A stretch of DNA of 64,000 bases, taken from positions 1,116,001-1,180,000 of the forward strand of contig NZ_JALEBH010000001.1 of assembly GCF_022758885.1 (NCBI RefSeq), read 5' to 3'. Position numbers and translations under genes: made by a program. The stretch comes from Sphingobium sp. BYY-5. GTDB taxonomy: Bacteria > Pseudomonadota > Alphaproteobacteria > Sphingomonadales > Sphingomonadaceae. Shown piece by piece: positions 54,370 through 63,576 of this stretch; the first letter of the stretch is position 1; every line of letters starts with the position of its first letter. The notes under the pieces were generated by a model, which did no database searches, was not told where the DNA came from, and saw nothing but the letters and a program-made list of their open reading frames with translations.

Positions 54370-54410
54370 CCTCCCCCGGCATTGGATGATATTTCCGAAG
54401 GGGGCGGGCG

Positions 54411-55421
54411 TTATTCCCTGCTCGTGCTCTTACGGATAATCAGGGACACGGATTGTTCGATCAACTGCGGCTCAGGCGATGTTTTCGGGTCGATCAACAG
54501 TCGGGTCGCTGCTGCGGCCTGTTCCATGATCGATTGCCGGATGGTCGTCAGAGGCGGCCAGATCATCCGCGCTATCTCGCTGTCATCGAACCCCGCCACC
54601 GCCACATCCCGTGGCACGACGATATTGCGTTGGCCCAGGGCCGAAATCACCCCCGCCGCCATTTCATCGTTGAAAGCGCAGATCACCGTCGGCCGGGCGA
54701 CCGCCAATATCGCCGCCGTGGCGTCCATGCCCGACCGATAGGTATAGTCGCCACTTTTGAAGACGGCCTGCCTCCCTTCTATCCCATGCCGGGCCAGCGC
54801 ACCCACGAAGGCGGCATGACGCACCTTCGCCGATCCGTGCGACGCTGGTCCAGCGACGATGCCGAACGTCCGATGGCCGATGCTGACGAGATGATCGACC
54901 AGAGCCTCGATCCCCTCCGCGTCCCGCACGATAACGGCATGGCTGCGCCCGATATTGCCGGCTGGCGTCAGGCGAACGAAGGGGATGTCATGATCCTCCA
55001 ACTGCATCAAAACCGGGTCGTCGTCGGTCAGGGGCGGAACCAGCAGCGCCCCGGCGATCCGCACCGATCGCAGCAGCTCACCCACCGCCTGCGCCACATT
55101 GCAGTCGTCAGGGGCAAATTCCTCCAGTGTCAGATAATAGCCCGACCCCTTGCAGGCGCGCGAAACGCCCCGGACGACATCGGCGACATAATGGAGCGAG
55201 GGATTATTGTTCAGGATCGCAATCTGAAGCGACCGGTCGCTCTTCAACGCTCGCGCCGCCAGATTGGGCCTGAACCCCAGTTGCGCAATCGCCTCACACA
55301 CCTTTGCCGCCGTATCTCGCGACACGCCCGCTTCGTTGTTGATGACGCGCGATACCGTCCGCGCCGCTACACCGGCGAGGGCACCAACATCATGCAAGGT
55401 AGGCTTACCTCGGTCGTCCAT
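54411..55421 (-). CDS. LacI-family repressor of the adjacent glycan locus
   Basis: A 336-residue regulator. The N-terminal HTH and hinge (PTLHDVGALAGVAARTVSRV, residues 8-27; hinge LGFRPNLAARAL) are followed by a periplasmic-binding-like ligand domain (ADVVRGVSRACKGSGYYL; CAFNDEMAAGVISAL; VAVAGFDDSEIARM). It is divergent from the receptor gene. Two TGTCAACGTTGACA-type sites lie between them. The effector is presumably a sugar released by the GH3/GH30 enzymes. Confidence 0.92.
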   Translation of the reverse strand: MDDRGKPTLHDVGALAGVAARTVSRVINNEAGVSRDTAAKVCEAIAQLGFRPNLAARALKSDRSLQIAILNNNPSLHYVADVVRGVSRACKGSGYYLTLEEFAPDDCNVAQAVGELLRSVRIAGALLVPPLTDDDPVLMQLEDHDIPFVRLTPAGNIGRSHAVIVRDAEGIEALVDHLVSIGHRTFGIVAGPASHGSAKVRHAAFVGALARHGIEGRQAVFKSGDYTYRSGMDATAAILAVARPTVICAFNDEMAAGVISALGQRNIVVPRDVAVAGFDDSEIARMIWPPLTTIRQSIMEQAAAATRLLIDPKTSPEPQLIEQSVSLIIRKSTSRE

Positions 55422-55505
55422 GGGCCATCCTCTGCGCCAGGATCAATCGCCTCGAAGCAGTTTTAGCTCCCGTCGCTCCCGCATTTCTGGCCTTTCTGAG
55501 AAAAA

Positions 55506-55519
55506 TGTCAACGTTGACA
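55506..55519. promoter_or_regulatory. LacI operator 1
   Basis: TGTCAACGTTGACA, a perfect 14-bp palindrome with the central CG expected of LacI-family operators. Confidence 0.75.
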
Positions 55520-55528
55520 AAAAACAGT

Positions 55529-55542
55529 TGTCAACGTTGTCA
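55529..55542. promoter_or_regulatory. LacI operator 2
   Basis: TGTCAACGTTGTCA, one change from operator 1 and centred 23 bp from it, about two helical turns. It is 54 bp before the receptor start. Confidence 0.7.
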
Positions 55543-55595
55543 GCAATCGATAGCCTAAGTTCACATATAAGAAAATTTCAGGAGAGGAGACTGTT

Positions 55596-57818
55596 GTGAA
55601 CTATAATCACGGCTTGCGTTCGTCCATTTTTGCCCTCGTCGCCACGATGGCGGCGACATCCCCGGCCCTCGCGCAGCAGCCGCAAAGCGGCATTCCCGAT
55701 GGCGAAATCATCGTCACGGCAACGCGCAGCGAATCCCTCGCGTCCAAAACCCCCGTCGCGCTGACAGCGGTTACGGGCGACACGCTGACGGCGCAGGGCA
55801 TCACCAACCCGACCAGCCTGGCCGAACAGGTTCCCAACCTGTCCATCGATCGGTCCAACGGGCTTCAGATCACGATTCGCGGCGTAACGAGCACCGACAA
55901 CACGGAAAAGGGCGACCCTTCCGCAGCGTTCATGACGGACGGCATCTATATCGCCCGTTCGCAGGCGCAGGAGGTCAGCTTCTTCGACGTGGCCCGTGTG
56001 GAAGTGCTGCGCGGTCCGCAGGGCACGCTCTTCGGCCGCAACACCACCGCCGGCCTCGTCAACATCATCACCCAGAAGCCCCAGCTCGGCAAATTCAGCG
56101 GATCACTGGAGGGCGCCTATGGCAATTACAACACGCAGCAGGCCACCGGCGTCCTGAACGTGCCACTGGGGGATTCGGTAGCTCTGCGCGGCGCCGTGAA
56201 CTATGACCGGCGCGACAGCTATCTGCGCGAAGGCTCCAACTGGCGCACCGACCTCAGCCCCTTCAAGAAGAATCTGTCCGGCCGCCTGTCCGCATTGTTC
56301 GACCTGGGGGATGGCGAATTGCTCATCCGCGGCGATTATTCGTCGATCAAGGGCAATACGGCCAATGGCCTGCTCCTGTCCAACTTCTACTCCACCCCCA
56401 TCGCCACCGGTGTCGATCCGGTCTATCGCGCCAATGGGAAGAGCGCGAAGAGCCTTCTGTCCCTGAACGTTCCCTACTCCGGTCCGCTGGAACGCGACAA
56501 CGACACCTGGGGCGTGATGGCGGACTTCAACTATGATCTGGGTCCGGTCACGGTCAGCTATCTGGGGTCCTACCGCAAGTTCAACCGGCATGAAGATACC
56601 GTCTCGCTCCTGGCCGACGGATCACGCGGGGTGCCGGGACGCTTCGACGGAAACTACTGGCAGAACAGCCAGGAATTGCGGCTGTCCTCCAATAGCGACG
56701 GCCCGCTGAAAGCGCAGGCAGGCCTCTATTATTTCAAGGAAAAGTCGGGGATCGACTATCATCTGTTCGGCCTGCTTTCGCAGACGCCAGGTACGGTGGG
56801 CTATGTCTTCGGCTTCCCGCAGGACCCGACCATTTCGAAATCCTGGGCGGGCTTTGGCCAATTGACCTACAGCCTGACCGACGCATTGCGGGTGACAGGC
56901 GGCGTCCGCTATTCGAAGGATGACAAATCCCGCGTCGGCTTCACCGTACGGTGCGGCAGCATTGCCTGCGATCAGCCCGGCGACATCAGGACGCCCAACG
57001 TCGCCGAGCGCAAATTTTCCAAGACCACCTGGCGTGCGGGCATCGACTATGACGTGAATGCCCGGACGCTGCTCTACGGCGTCGTCGCCACGGGTTACAA
57101 GGCGGGCGGCTTCAACGATGGTTGCGAAATCGGCACCGGCGCCAATTGCACCCTTCGGGCCGAAGCGCTCTATTACAACCCGGAAACACTGACGTCGTAT
57201 GAAATGGGTATCAAAACCCGATTTGCCGACAATGCGGTGCGTCTGAACCTGTCCGCGTTCCATTATGACTATAAGAGCATTCAGCTCAGCCAGTTGTCGG
57301 ATATCTGCGGTGGCCCCTGCAACGTGACCACCAATGCCGGTGCGGCGAAGGTGGACGGCATCGAACTGGAAGGCGTCATCAATCCAGTCCGTTCGTCGCG
57401 CCTCGATTTCGCCGTTTCCTGGCTCAATGCGCGCTATGACGAATTCTTCCCGCAACCGACTATCGACTGGTCGGGCAAGAAGCTGGATCGTTCGCCCTCG
57501 ATCGTGGTGACGGCCGGTTACACCCAGACCTTCGAACTGGGCAATGGCGGCAATATCCAGGCGGGTGTGCGGTCACGCCTGTCGGACAGCTATGAATTGG
57601 CGGCACTGGCCACGGTGAACCAGTTCCGCGTGCCCAGCTATACCAAGACGGACTTGTTGCTGTCCTACAATGCACCGGGCGACCGCTGGTATGTGCAGGG
57701 CTTCCTCAAGAATATCGAAAACTCCATCGTGGTTACGACAGTCAGCGTGGGCAGCCTGTCCAGCCTTCAAGTGGCCGATCCGCGCACCTATGGCGCCCGC
57801 GTCGGTTTCCGCTTCTAA
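55596..57818 (+). CDS. TonB-dependent receptor of the GH3 locus
   Basis: A 740-residue outer-membrane receptor. The GTG start at 55596 follows AGGAGAGGAG. The signal peptide ends SPALAQ (about residue 26). The plug contains EIIVTATRSESLASKTPVAL and RVEVLRGPQGTLFGRNTTAGLVNI, and the barrel ends GARVGFRF. The plug wording is of the iron/small-oligomer type, shorter than the first receptor in the window. It leads the operon receptor-GH3-GH3-carboxylesterase and is probably repressed by the LacI protein. Confidence 0.92.
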   Translation: MNYNHGLRSSIFALVATMAATSPALAQQPQSGIPDGEIIVTATRSESLASKTPVALTAVTGDTLTAQGITNPTSLAEQVPNLSIDRSNGLQITIRGVTSTDNTEKGDPSAAFMTDGIYIARSQAQEVSFFDVARVEVLRGPQGTLFGRNTTAGLVNIITQKPQLGKFSGSLEGAYGNYNTQQATGVLNVPLGDSVALRGAVNYDRRDSYLREGSNWRTDLSPFKKNLSGRLSALFDLGDGELLIRGDYSSIKGNTANGLLLSNFYSTPIATGVDPVYRANGKSAKSLLSLNVPYSGPLERDNDTWGVMADFNYDLGPVTVSYLGSYRKFNRHEDTVSLLADGSRGVPGRFDGNYWQNSQELRLSSNSDGPLKAQAGLYYFKEKSGIDYHLFGLLSQTPGTVGYVFGFPQDPTISKSWAGFGQLTYSLTDALRVTGGVRYSKDDKSRVGFTVRCGSIACDQPGDIRTPNVAERKFSKTTWRAGIDYDVNARTLLYGVVATGYKAGGFNDGCEIGTGANCTLRAEALYYNPETLTSYEMGIKTRFADNAVRLNLSAFHYDYKSIQLSQLSDICGGPCNVTTNAGAAKVDGIELEGVINPVRSSRLDFAVSWLNARYDEFFPQPTIDWSGKKLDRSPSIVVTAGYTQTFELGNGGNIQAGVRSRLSDSYELAALATVNQFRVPSYTKTDLLLSYNAPGDRWYVQGFLKNIENSIVVTTVSVGSLSSLQVADPRTYGARVGFRF

Positions 57819-57843
57819 CATGATGAACGCCAGGAGGATCCGG

Positions 57844-59829
57844 ATGACACGCATGTCGAAACGCGCCCTGTCAGTGAGCGTTGCAATGCTCGGCATTCTC
57901 CTGGCCGCCAGGGGCGGGGCGGAGGCGCCGGCCTCCGCCCCCACCCTCTCCAGCCACGCCGTCCCCATCATCGAAGTGGGCGGCTTGCGCTTCCGCGATC
58001 TCGACCGAAACGGCAGGCTTACGCCCTATGAGGATTGGCGGCTGACGCCGGAGGCGCGGGCAAAGGATCTGGTGTCGCGCATGACGCTGGAAGAAAAGGC
58101 CGGCGCCATGATGCATTCGACGCTGGTGGCAGTGGACAGCCCCGTCGGATTTTCACACAATGGCTATGATAATATAGCCGTCGGCAAAGAGATTGCTGAC
58201 CGGAAGATCACCAGCTTCATAACCCGCCTGCAAGTATCGCCGCGCCGCATGGCAGAGGAAAATAACAAGGTACAGGATCTGGCCGAAAAGACCCGGCTTG
58301 CCATTCCCGTTACCGTCAGCACCGATCCGCGCCATCATTTCCAGCATGTGCTGGGCGCCAGCAGCGCAGGCAGCGGCTATTCCCAATGGCCTGAAACTTT
58401 GGGCTTTGCCGCGCTGCGCGATCCCGCCCTGATGCAGCGTTTTGCCGACATCGCCCGACAGGAATATCGCGCCACCGGCATCCAGATGGCGCTTTCCCCG
58501 CAGGCGGACCTGTTCACCGAACCACGCTGGCCGCGCGGGACCGGCACTTTCGGTTCCGACCCCGCCCTCACCCGCGCGCTGGTGAAGGCTTATGTCGAAG
58601 GATTTCAGGGCAGCGATCATGGACTGACCGGCAACGGCGTGATTACGGTGGTCAAGCACTGGGTTGGCTATGGCGCCACGCCGCAGGGTTGGGACGGGCA
58701 TAATCATTATGGCCGCTTCGTCGACCTCGACGACCAGTCCCTGGCGCTGCATATCGAGCCGTTCAAGGGCGCCTTTGAGGTGAATGTGGCGGGTGTCATG
58801 CCCACCTACAGCATCGTGCGCGGTCCGCACGTGGCGGGCAAAGCGCTGGAACCGGTAGGGGCGGGGTTTAATCGCCAACTGCTCACCGACCTGCTGCGCG
58901 GCACCTATGGCTTTCGTGGATTGGTGCTGTCCGACTGGGCCATCACCCGCGATTGCACCAAGGAATGCTCGGACCCGCAGACGATGCAGCCACCATCGGC
59001 CATCGCCATGCCCTGGGGTGTTGAAAATCTGTCGCCGCTGGACCGTTATGCCAAGGGGATCAATGCGGGCATCGACCAGTTCGGCGGCGTCTCCGAAACC
59101 CAAATGGTAGTCGACGCCGTCCACCGCGGCCTGGTCAGCCAGGCACGGATCGATGAAGCGACGCAACGCATATTGGAAAGCAAGTTCGCGCTCGGCCTGT
59201 TCGAAAATCCCTTCGTCGATCCGAATGCAGCCGAAGGGGCTGTGAATAGCGCCGCTACGCAGTCAATCGCCTTCGACGCGCAGGCGCAGGCGCAGGTGCT
59301 GCTGAAAAATGAGGGCCGCGCACTGCCGCTTAAGGCTGGAACGCGGGTCTGGCTGCACGGCATCGACGCCGCCAAAGCACAAGCGGCGGGATTGCAGGTG
59401 GTGGACAGCCCGGAACAGGCCGATTTCGCACTCGTGCGAGTCTCCACGCCGTTTGAACGCCCTCATCCCAATTATTTCTTTGGATCGCGTCAGAATGAAG
59501 GGCGACTGGACTATCGCCCCGGTACGCCGGACTATGATCTGGTCGCCAGCCTCAAGGGCAAGACGCGCGTGGTCCTGGCCGCCTTCACCGATCGCCCTGC
59601 GGTCATGACGCAGATCGCGCCGCTCGCCGACGCCATTCTCGTCAATTTCGGCGTCAGCGATGACGCGCTGCTGGCGGTGCTGAACGGCCGTCAGAAGGCG
59701 CGGGGCCGTTTGCCCTTCGAACTGCCCCGTTCCATGGCGGCGGTGGAAAAGCAAAATCCGGCACTGCCGGATGATAGCGGCAATCCGCTTTATCTGGTCG
59801 GTGCGGGTTTGGTGGAAGGAAACGACTAA
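57844..59829 (+). CDS. GH3-family glycosidase
   Basis: A 661-residue exported glycoside hydrolase of family 3 (beta-glucosidase/beta-xylosidase type). AGGAGG precedes the ATG at 57844, followed by a signal peptide ending near RGGAEA. The nucleophile Asp364 lies in LVLSDWAI. The substrate loop VITVVKHWVGYGATPQGWDGHNHYG is in the TIM barrel. The C-terminal alpha/beta sandwich is present but no fibronectin-III domain follows, unlike the next gene. Long in-frame codons upstream overlap the receptor gene and were excluded. Confidence 0.9.
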   Translation: MTRMSKRALSVSVAMLGILLAARGGAEAPASAPTLSSHAVPIIEVGGLRFRDLDRNGRLTPYEDWRLTPEARAKDLVSRMTLEEKAGAMMHSTLVAVDSPVGFSHNGYDNIAVGKEIADRKITSFITRLQVSPRRMAEENNKVQDLAEKTRLAIPVTVSTDPRHHFQHVLGASSAGSGYSQWPETLGFAALRDPALMQRFADIARQEYRATGIQMALSPQADLFTEPRWPRGTGTFGSDPALTRALVKAYVEGFQGSDHGLTGNGVITVVKHWVGYGATPQGWDGHNHYGRFVDLDDQSLALHIEPFKGAFEVNVAGVMPTYSIVRGPHVAGKALEPVGAGFNRQLLTDLLRGTYGFRGLVLSDWAITRDCTKECSDPQTMQPPSAIAMPWGVENLSPLDRYAKGINAGIDQFGGVSETQMVVDAVHRGLVSQARIDEATQRILESKFALGLFENPFVDPNAAEGAVNSAATQSIAFDAQAQAQVLLKNEGRALPLKAGTRVWLHGIDAAKAQAAGLQVVDSPEQADFALVRVSTPFERPHPNYFFGSRQNEGRLDYRPGTPDYDLVASLKGKTRVVLAAFTDRPAVMTQIAPLADAILVNFGVSDDALLAVLNGRQKARGRLPFELPRSMAAVEKQNPALPDDSGNPLYLVGAGLVEGND

Positions 59830-59895
59830 ACCCTGCCTCTCCCCACCCGCCGCCCTTTTCGGGGTGGCGGTTCACCATCTCAAAGGACATCATCC

Positions 59896-62055
59896 ATGCG
59901 TCTGGCTCTATTCGCGCTTTCCACGATCCTCGCGACCCAGCCCCTGCTGGCGCAAACGAAGCAGGAAGACCCCGACGCCAAGGCCGCCCGTGTCGAAGCG
60001 CAGATGACGGATGACGAACGCTTCAGCCTGCTGAGCGGCATCATGCCCATTCCCTTCCCCGGATCGCCCGTCACGGTCCCGGCGGGCGTCCCGGTTACGG
60101 CGGGCTATGTGCCCGGCATCGATCGTCTTGGGATAGCGCCACAGCTCGCCACCGACGCCAGCCTTGGCGTCACCAATCCCGGCCAGCTTCGCAAGGGCGA
60201 CGTCGCCACCGCCATGCCATCGGGCCAGTCGCTCGCCTCCTCCTTCGATCCGGCCATGGCGGAACGGGTTGGCACGACGGTCGGTGCAGAAGCGCGCGCC
60301 AAGGGTTTCAACATCCTGCTGGGCGGCGGCATGAACCTGTCGCGAGACCCCCGCAACGGCCGCAATTTCGAATATCTGGGCGAAGACCCGTTGCTGGCTG
60401 GCACGCTGGTCGGCCATGCCATTCGCGGCACCCAGTCGCAGGGCGTAGTTTCCACCATCAAGCATTTTGCGATGAACGCGCAGGAAACACTGCGCTTTAC
60501 CGCCAATTCCATCATCGCCGAAAGCCCCCTGCGCGAAAGCGAACTGCTGGGTTTTCAGATCGGCATAGAGGTCGGCCAGCCCGGTTCGGTCATGTGCGCC
60601 TATAATCTGGTCAATGGCGCAAAATCCTGCGGCAACGACCATCTGCTCAACACCGTGCTGAAACGCGACTGGCGTTACAAGGGCTGGGTGATGTCGGATT
60701 GGGGCGCGGTCAACGACGCGTCCTATTTCATGGCGGGGCTGGACCAGCAGGAGGGCAGCCAGCTTGACCAGCAGATATGGTTTGGAAAGCCGCTGAGGGA
60801 TCTGGTCGCTTCGGGCGCCGTGCCCAGGGCGCGGGTGTCCGATGCGGTGCGGCGGATGCTGCGCAGCTTTTACGCCGTGGGCATCACTGGCCCCTATCAA
60901 CCCAAGCCCATCGATTATCCCGCCCATGCCGCCGTCGCGCTGGACGCCGCGCGGGGTGGCATCGTCCTGCTCAAGAATGACGGTGTGCTTCCGCTGGCCG
61001 CGACGGCCCGCAACATCCTGATCGTGGGGGGCAATGCGGATTTCGGCGTCCTGTCGGGCGCTGGTTCGAGCCAGGTCACGCCATCGAACGGCACGCCCCG
61101 GATCATCGAAAATGGCGGGGAAGGCCTTATGGCTCTGTTCAATCGCCAGCTCTATATGCCCAGTTCGCCGCTGAAAGCGCTGCGCACGGCACTACCCAAC
61201 GCCAATATCGAATATGTCAGCGACTATACCCCGGAAATCGCGGCAGCCCAGGCGGCGAAGGCCGACATGGTCATCATCTTCGGCACCAAATGGCAGACCG
61301 AGACCCTGGACGCCGGTTCGCTGTCCCTGCCCCAGGGGCAGGATGATCTGATTGCGCAGGTGGCCGCCGCCAACCCCCGCACGGTAGTCGTGCTGGAAAC
61401 CGGCAATCCGGTCGACATGCCCTGGCTGGACAAGGCCGCCGCCGTGGTAGAGGCCTGGTATCCGGGGCAGGAAGGCGGCACCGCCATCGCTGATGTCCTG
61501 ACCGGAAAGGTCAACCCGTCCGGCCGCCTGCCGGTATCCTTCCCCCGATCGCTGGACCAATATCCGCGCAAGGACCTGCCCGGCCTTGGCCTGCCCGACA
61601 AGACGCCCATCGAGGTTCGCTATGATGAGGGCGCGGACATCGGCTATCGCGCCTACGCCAAATCGGGTGACAAGCCGCTATTCCCCTTCGGCTTCGGCCT
61701 CAGCTACACGCGGTTCGGCCACTCCGCCTTGCGGGTGACGCCCGGCGCGACGGTGAAGCTGAACTTTACCGTCCGCAATGACGGGGATCGCGAAGGCGCC
61801 GACGTGCCGCAGGTCTATCTCGTGTCGCGCAACGGAGCGAAGCTGCAACGGTTGGTCGGTTTCCAGAAGCTGGTCCTGAAACCGGGCGAAAGCCGCGCCG
61901 TAACCCTGACGGTCGACAACCGTCTGCTCGCCGACTGGAAGGATGGCGGCTGGTCGATCGCGGGCGGCAGCTATGGCTTTGCCCTCGGCAAAGATGCGGA
62001 AACGTTGGATGCCGCGTCCGTCGTCAAGCTCCCCGCCAAAAGCTGGAAGGACTGA
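59896..62055 (+). CDS. GH3-family beta-glucosidase with fibronectin-III domain
   Basis: A 719-residue exported glycosidase. The signal peptide ends QPLLAQ (about residue 20). The TIM barrel has STIKHFAMNAQETLR and nucleophile Asp268 in WVMSDWGAV. The alpha/beta sandwich includes VVVLETGNPVDMPWL and VNPSGRLPVSFPRS, and a C-terminal FnIII domain (VKLNFTVRNDGDREGADVPQVYL) is present. It is complementary to the preceding GH3, so together they may finish different beta-linked oligomers. It lies 66 bp downstream of the first GH3 gene. Confidence 0.94.
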   Translation: MRLALFALSTILATQPLLAQTKQEDPDAKAARVEAQMTDDERFSLLSGIMPIPFPGSPVTVPAGVPVTAGYVPGIDRLGIAPQLATDASLGVTNPGQLRKGDVATAMPSGQSLASSFDPAMAERVGTTVGAEARAKGFNILLGGGMNLSRDPRNGRNFEYLGEDPLLAGTLVGHAIRGTQSQGVVSTIKHFAMNAQETLRFTANSIIAESPLRESELLGFQIGIEVGQPGSVMCAYNLVNGAKSCGNDHLLNTVLKRDWRYKGWVMSDWGAVNDASYFMAGLDQQEGSQLDQQIWFGKPLRDLVASGAVPRARVSDAVRRMLRSFYAVGITGPYQPKPIDYPAHAAVALDAARGGIVLLKNDGVLPLAATARNILIVGGNADFGVLSGAGSSQVTPSNGTPRIIENGGEGLMALFNRQLYMPSSPLKALRTALPNANIEYVSDYTPEIAAAQAAKADMVIIFGTKWQTETLDAGSLSLPQGQDDLIAQVAAANPRTVVVLETGNPVDMPWLDKAAAVVEAWYPGQEGGTAIADVLTGKVNPSGRLPVSFPRSLDQYPRKDLPGLGLPDKTPIEVRYDEGADIGYRAYAKSGDKPLFPFGFGLSYTRFGHSALRVTPGATVKLNFTVRNDGDREGADVPQVYLVSRNGAKLQRLVGFQKLVLKPGESRAVTLTVDNRLLADWKDGGWSIAGGSYGFALGKDAETLDAASVVKLPAKSWKD

Positions 62056-62058
62056 TCG

Positions 62059-63552
62059 ATGCGCAGCCTGCCCCTCATCGCCATCTTGGCTGCCTCGGCC
62101 GCGCCCGTTTCGGCACAGGTCGTCCGCACCGAATCCGGTGCGGTCAGGGGCACGACATCCGGCACCGTATCGGCGTTCAAGGGCATCCCCTATGCCGCGC
62201 CGCCCGTGGGCGACAACCGCTGGCGCGCGCCCCAACCGGTCGTGCACTGGACCGGTGAGCGCGACGCCGCCGACTATGCCAGCGACTGTTCGCAGGCGCC
62301 CTTCCCGCCCGACGCGGCGCCCATCCGCACGAAGACGTCGGAGGATTGCCTCTACCTCAACGTCTGGCGGCCCGCGACGGCAAAGAGCGGCGCGAAACTG
62401 CCAGTGATGCTCTGGGTCCATGGCGGTGGCTTCGTGAATGGCGGCTCTTCGCCCGCCGTCTATTCGGGCGAGAATTTCGCGCGCGACGGCGTCATCCTGG
62501 TCAGTCTGAACTACCGGCTCGGACGCTTCGGCTTCTTCGCGCATCCCGCGTTGGAGGCGGAGGGCTATGGCGGCAATTTCGGTTTCCTGGATCAGATCGC
62601 GGCGCTGAAATGGGTCCAGCGCAATATTGCGGCCTTCGGCGGCGATCCGGCCAATGTCACCATCTTCGGCGAAAGCGCGGGTGGCATGTCGATGCATATG
62701 CTGCTGCAAACGCCGATGGCGCGCGGTCTCTTCGCCCGTGCGATCATCGAATCGGGCGGAGGACGCGAGCGCGCCCTGCCCATGCCGAGCATCGCCCAAG
62801 GCGCGCAGATCGGTGCGACCTTCGCGCCGGGACTGACGGCGGCGCAGTTGCGTGCCCTGCCGGCGGAAAAGATCACCGGCGACCTCAGCCTCATGACCAT
62901 GGCGCAACCGGGTTACGGCGGACCTATGACGGACGGCAAGACCATATTGGGCGGGCCGGTGAACGTCATCGCGGCTGGCCATTATGCGCATGTGCCCATC
63001 ATGATCGGCGCCAATTCGGCCGATGGCTTCCCCTTCGTGACGGACAAGGACAAGATCTGGGCCGCCTATGGCGACAAGGCTGACGCAGCCCGTGCGCTCT
63101 ACGACCCGGACAGCAAGGCCAGCGGGCTGTTAATCGCCACAGCGACCAGCGCCGATCGCATGATGATAGAGCCGGCCCGCGCCGCCGCGCGCCTGCTCGC
63201 CGCGTCGCAGCCGGTGTGGCTGTACCGTTTCGCCTATGCGGTGCCGTCAGTGGCGGAAGCGATGGGCGGCGCGCCCCATGCAAGCGAGATTCCCTATGTG
63301 TTCGACACGGTGGAACAACGGCACGAGCCTGCGCCGATCGCGGCGGAAAAGCCGGTGGCAACCCTGACTCATCGCTATTGGGTCAATTTCGCGCGCACCG
63401 GTTCCCCCAACGGCGCCGGCCTGCCCGAATGGCGGCAGGCGACGACGGACGACAGGACGGTCCAGATCATCGACGCGAACGGTGCAAGGCAGGTGACGGA
63501 CCCGCTCAGCGAACGGCTGGATTTCACGGAAAAGCGCGCCACCGGCCAATAA
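62059..63552 (+). CDS. Type-B carboxylesterase
   Basis: A 497-residue exported esterase of the carboxylesterase/cholinesterase family. The signal peptide ends APVSAQ (about residue 20). The family signature EDCLYLNVWRP and the nucleophile elbow GESAGGMS (Ser206) are present. It starts 3 bp after the GH3 stop, so it is translationally coupled. In this setting it may remove ester groups from glycans or lignin-linked sugars. Confidence 0.92.
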   Translation: MRSLPLIAILAASAAPVSAQVVRTESGAVRGTTSGTVSAFKGIPYAAPPVGDNRWRAPQPVVHWTGERDAADYASDCSQAPFPPDAAPIRTKTSEDCLYLNVWRPATAKSGAKLPVMLWVHGGGFVNGGSSPAVYSGENFARDGVILVSLNYRLGRFGFFAHPALEAEGYGGNFGFLDQIAALKWVQRNIAAFGGDPANVTIFGESAGGMSMHMLLQTPMARGLFARAIIESGGGRERALPMPSIAQGAQIGATFAPGLTAAQLRALPAEKITGDLSLMTMAQPGYGGPMTDGKTILGGPVNVIAAGHYAHVPIMIGANSADGFPFVTDKDKIWAAYGDKADAARALYDPDSKASGLLIATATSADRMMIEPARAAARLLAASQPVWLYRFAYAVPSVAEAMGGAPHASEIPYVFDTVEQRHEPAPIAAEKPVATLTHRYWVNFARTGSPNGAGLPEWRQATTDDRTVQIIDANGARQVTDPLSERLDFTEKRATGQ

Positions 63553-63576
63553 GCTGGCCGGTTCAGTCTACGGAGC

